A stretch of DNA of 14,453 nt from contig CAUHML010000074.1 of assembly GCA_959606905.1 (NCBI GenBank), positions 1-14,453 on the forward strand, written 5' to 3'. Under the pieces are notes generated by a model. The model was not told the origin of the DNA. It saw only the letters and a program-made list of their open reading frames with translations, and made no database searches. This document shows positions 13,614-14,453 of this stretch, piece by piece. Source of the stretch: an uncultured Bacteroides sp. GTDB lineage: Bacteria; Bacteroidota; Bacteroidia; Bacteroidales; Bacteroidaceae. Position 1 is the stretch's first letter. Every line of letters begins with the position of its first letter. The position numbers and the translations under genes were made by a program.

Positions 13614-14219
13614 TCAGAAACGATAACGACCGCCTGCTACGATTGTTCCGGTATATCCTACTCCGAATTCTGTGAAGAAGGCAAACCGGCTTCCGTATTC
13701 GATGCCTAGAAAACTGAATTGATAAGCGAATTTTGTCTTGTGAAAGACTTCTCCTCCAAAACTGTTCCGGAGGAAATAGGCACCGAGCCCTGCTGAGGTA
13801 TACAGAGAGAATTTGGGGCGGGTAAACCAGTGCCACCGGAAGGTGGGAAGAATATACAGATACCTTCGGTTGTCTTTGGTGTTTTCATCCAAAGCTTCGT
13901 AAAGGCTGCTGGCTGTCCCTTTGTTGCCGGTTATTCCTCCGGTTACTCCCAGGCTGATTTTGCGGTTGAATCTATAAATGTAGCTGATGCTCAGGGCACC
14001 GTAGTAGTTTGTCTTTTCGCGTGTATAAACTCCGAAACTCAGTACCGGAGCGAAGCACTCCTCGGCCATGCTGTTGGCATCGGTAATGGGCAGGAAACCA
14101 TAGCTGACGGAAAATTCATGGTGCCGGAACTTTTCTTGGGGCAGAACGGGTATGTCTTGTGCTTTGCAAAATGTACATACAGTCAATCCGATGATTAAAA
14201 AGAGTAGGGCTGTTCTCAT
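13614..14219 (-). CDS. Outer-membrane beta-barrel protein (hypothetical)
   Basis: The protein has 201 residues. Residues 1-20 form a signal peptide ending CKA before Q21. The mature protein is a run of amphipathic beta strands with alternating apolar and polar residues and many aromatics (HEFSVSYGFLPI, YYGALSISYIYRF, KISLGVTGGIT, YLYILPTFRWHWF, FSLYTSAGLGAYF, YQFSFLGIEYGSR, AFFTEFGVGYTG). It ends RYRF, and a C-terminal Phe is the usual beta-barrel assembly signal. About eight to ten strands would fit a small barrel, perhaps eight as in OmpA-like barrels. No plug, OmpA-like or TonB motif is present, and the function is unknown. It is monocistronic as far as can be seen, between comF (convergent) and the tRNA. 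A weak promoter candidate is TTTATTTG on the minus strand at 14256-14263, one mismatch from TAnnTTTG. Confidence 0.8.
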   Translation of the reverse strand: MRTALLFLIIGLTVCTFCKAQDIPVLPQEKFRHHEFSVSYGFLPITDANSMAEECFAPVLSFGVYTREKTNYYGALSISYIYRFNRKISLGVTGGITGNKGTASSLYEALDENTKDNRRYLYILPTFRWHWFTRPKFSLYTSAGLGAYFLRNSFGGEVFHKTKFAYQFSFLGIEYGSRFAFFTEFGVGYTGTIVAGGRYRF

Positions 14220-14373
14220 TATAGTCGTATTTTTGAATTAAATTTCATGGCTCTGCAAATAAAGACAGAAGGTCGGGATAAATTCCCTATAAATATTCCA
14301 CAAATATATGTTAATTTCATGAAAGATGAAAGATTTCCGTTTGTTCGTTAAGTGCGGCTGATGGAGAAAACAA

Positions 14374-14402
14374 AAAAGGTTCGCCTAATTGACGAACCTT
14401 TT
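14374..14402 (-). terminator. Intrinsic terminator of the tRNA-Asn transcript
   Basis: AAAAGGTTCG (14374-14383) and CGAACCTTTT (14393-14402) form a perfect 10-bp stem with a 9-base loop. On the minus strand the stem ends in CCTTTTTTG followed by TTTTC. It begins three bases after the 3' end of the tRNA, so it ends the tRNA transcript. Confidence 0.85.
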
Positions 14403-14404
14403 CG

Positions 14405-14453
14405 CTCTTCCTCTTGGACTTGAACCAAGGACCCTCTGATTAACAGTCAGATG
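14405..14453 (-). tRNA. tRNA-Asn (anticodon GUU), 3' part; 5' part outside window
   Basis: Read on the minus strand, the anticodon arm is TCTGA-CTGTTAA-TCAGA with anticodon GTT (14442-14444). The variable loop GGGTC and the T arm CTTGG-TTCAAGT-CCAAG (14413-14429) follow, then the acceptor 3' strand AGGAAGA and discriminator G at 14405. The D arm and the 5' acceptor strand lie beyond the window edge. CCA is not encoded, as GCG follows. Confidence 0.9.

Overview
The window reads as chromosome of a gut-type Bacteroides or close relative (order Bacteroidales). Three things support this: recurrent Bacteroidales promoter elements of the TTTG / TAnnTTTG (-33/-7) type, weak Shine-Dalgarno sites, and two HU-HIG DNA-binding proteins, a family expanded in this group. 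I cannot name the species.

Layout. 1-684 (-): start of a secreted TPR protein that runs off the left edge. 789-1328 (-): zinc-ribbon Nudix hydrolase, divergent from 1435-1926 (+), a DEDDh 3'-5' exonuclease. 1998-2477 (-): HU-HIG protein with an acidic glycine-rich tail. 2697-10454 (-): a three-gene cassette, transcribed in the order 377-aa exported protein of unknown function, then a very large exported TPR-CHAT putative cysteine protease, then an exported Sel1-MORN protein. 10865-11461 (+): a second HU-HIG protein, fused to a winged helix. 11572-12854 (+): a small lipoprotein and an inositol-monophosphatase-family enzyme, probably co-transcribed and closed by a terminator. 12908-13612 (+): ComF-family phosphoribosyltransferase. 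13614-14219 (-): outer-membrane beta-barrel protein. 14405-14453 (-): 3' part of tRNA-Asn(GUU) with its terminator.

The flanks are housekeeping or nucleotide-metabolism genes of medium GC. The cassette is visibly AT-richer: one 60-base line inside the CHAT gene counts 33% GC, against 57% for one line inside the phosphatase gene. It has one good promoter at 10513-10544 and gene gaps of 62 and 10 bp. All three products begin with a signal peptide, so they should meet outside the cytoplasm. A TPR scaffold with a C-terminal CHAT domain (His and Cys both present), a Sel1/MORN partner with a repeated C-terminal module, and an orphan exported protein together suggest an envelope protein-recognition and proteolysis system. 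Most CHAT systems described so far are cytoplasmic. This is the best candidate here for an undescribed system. Its function is inference, and the substrate is unknown.
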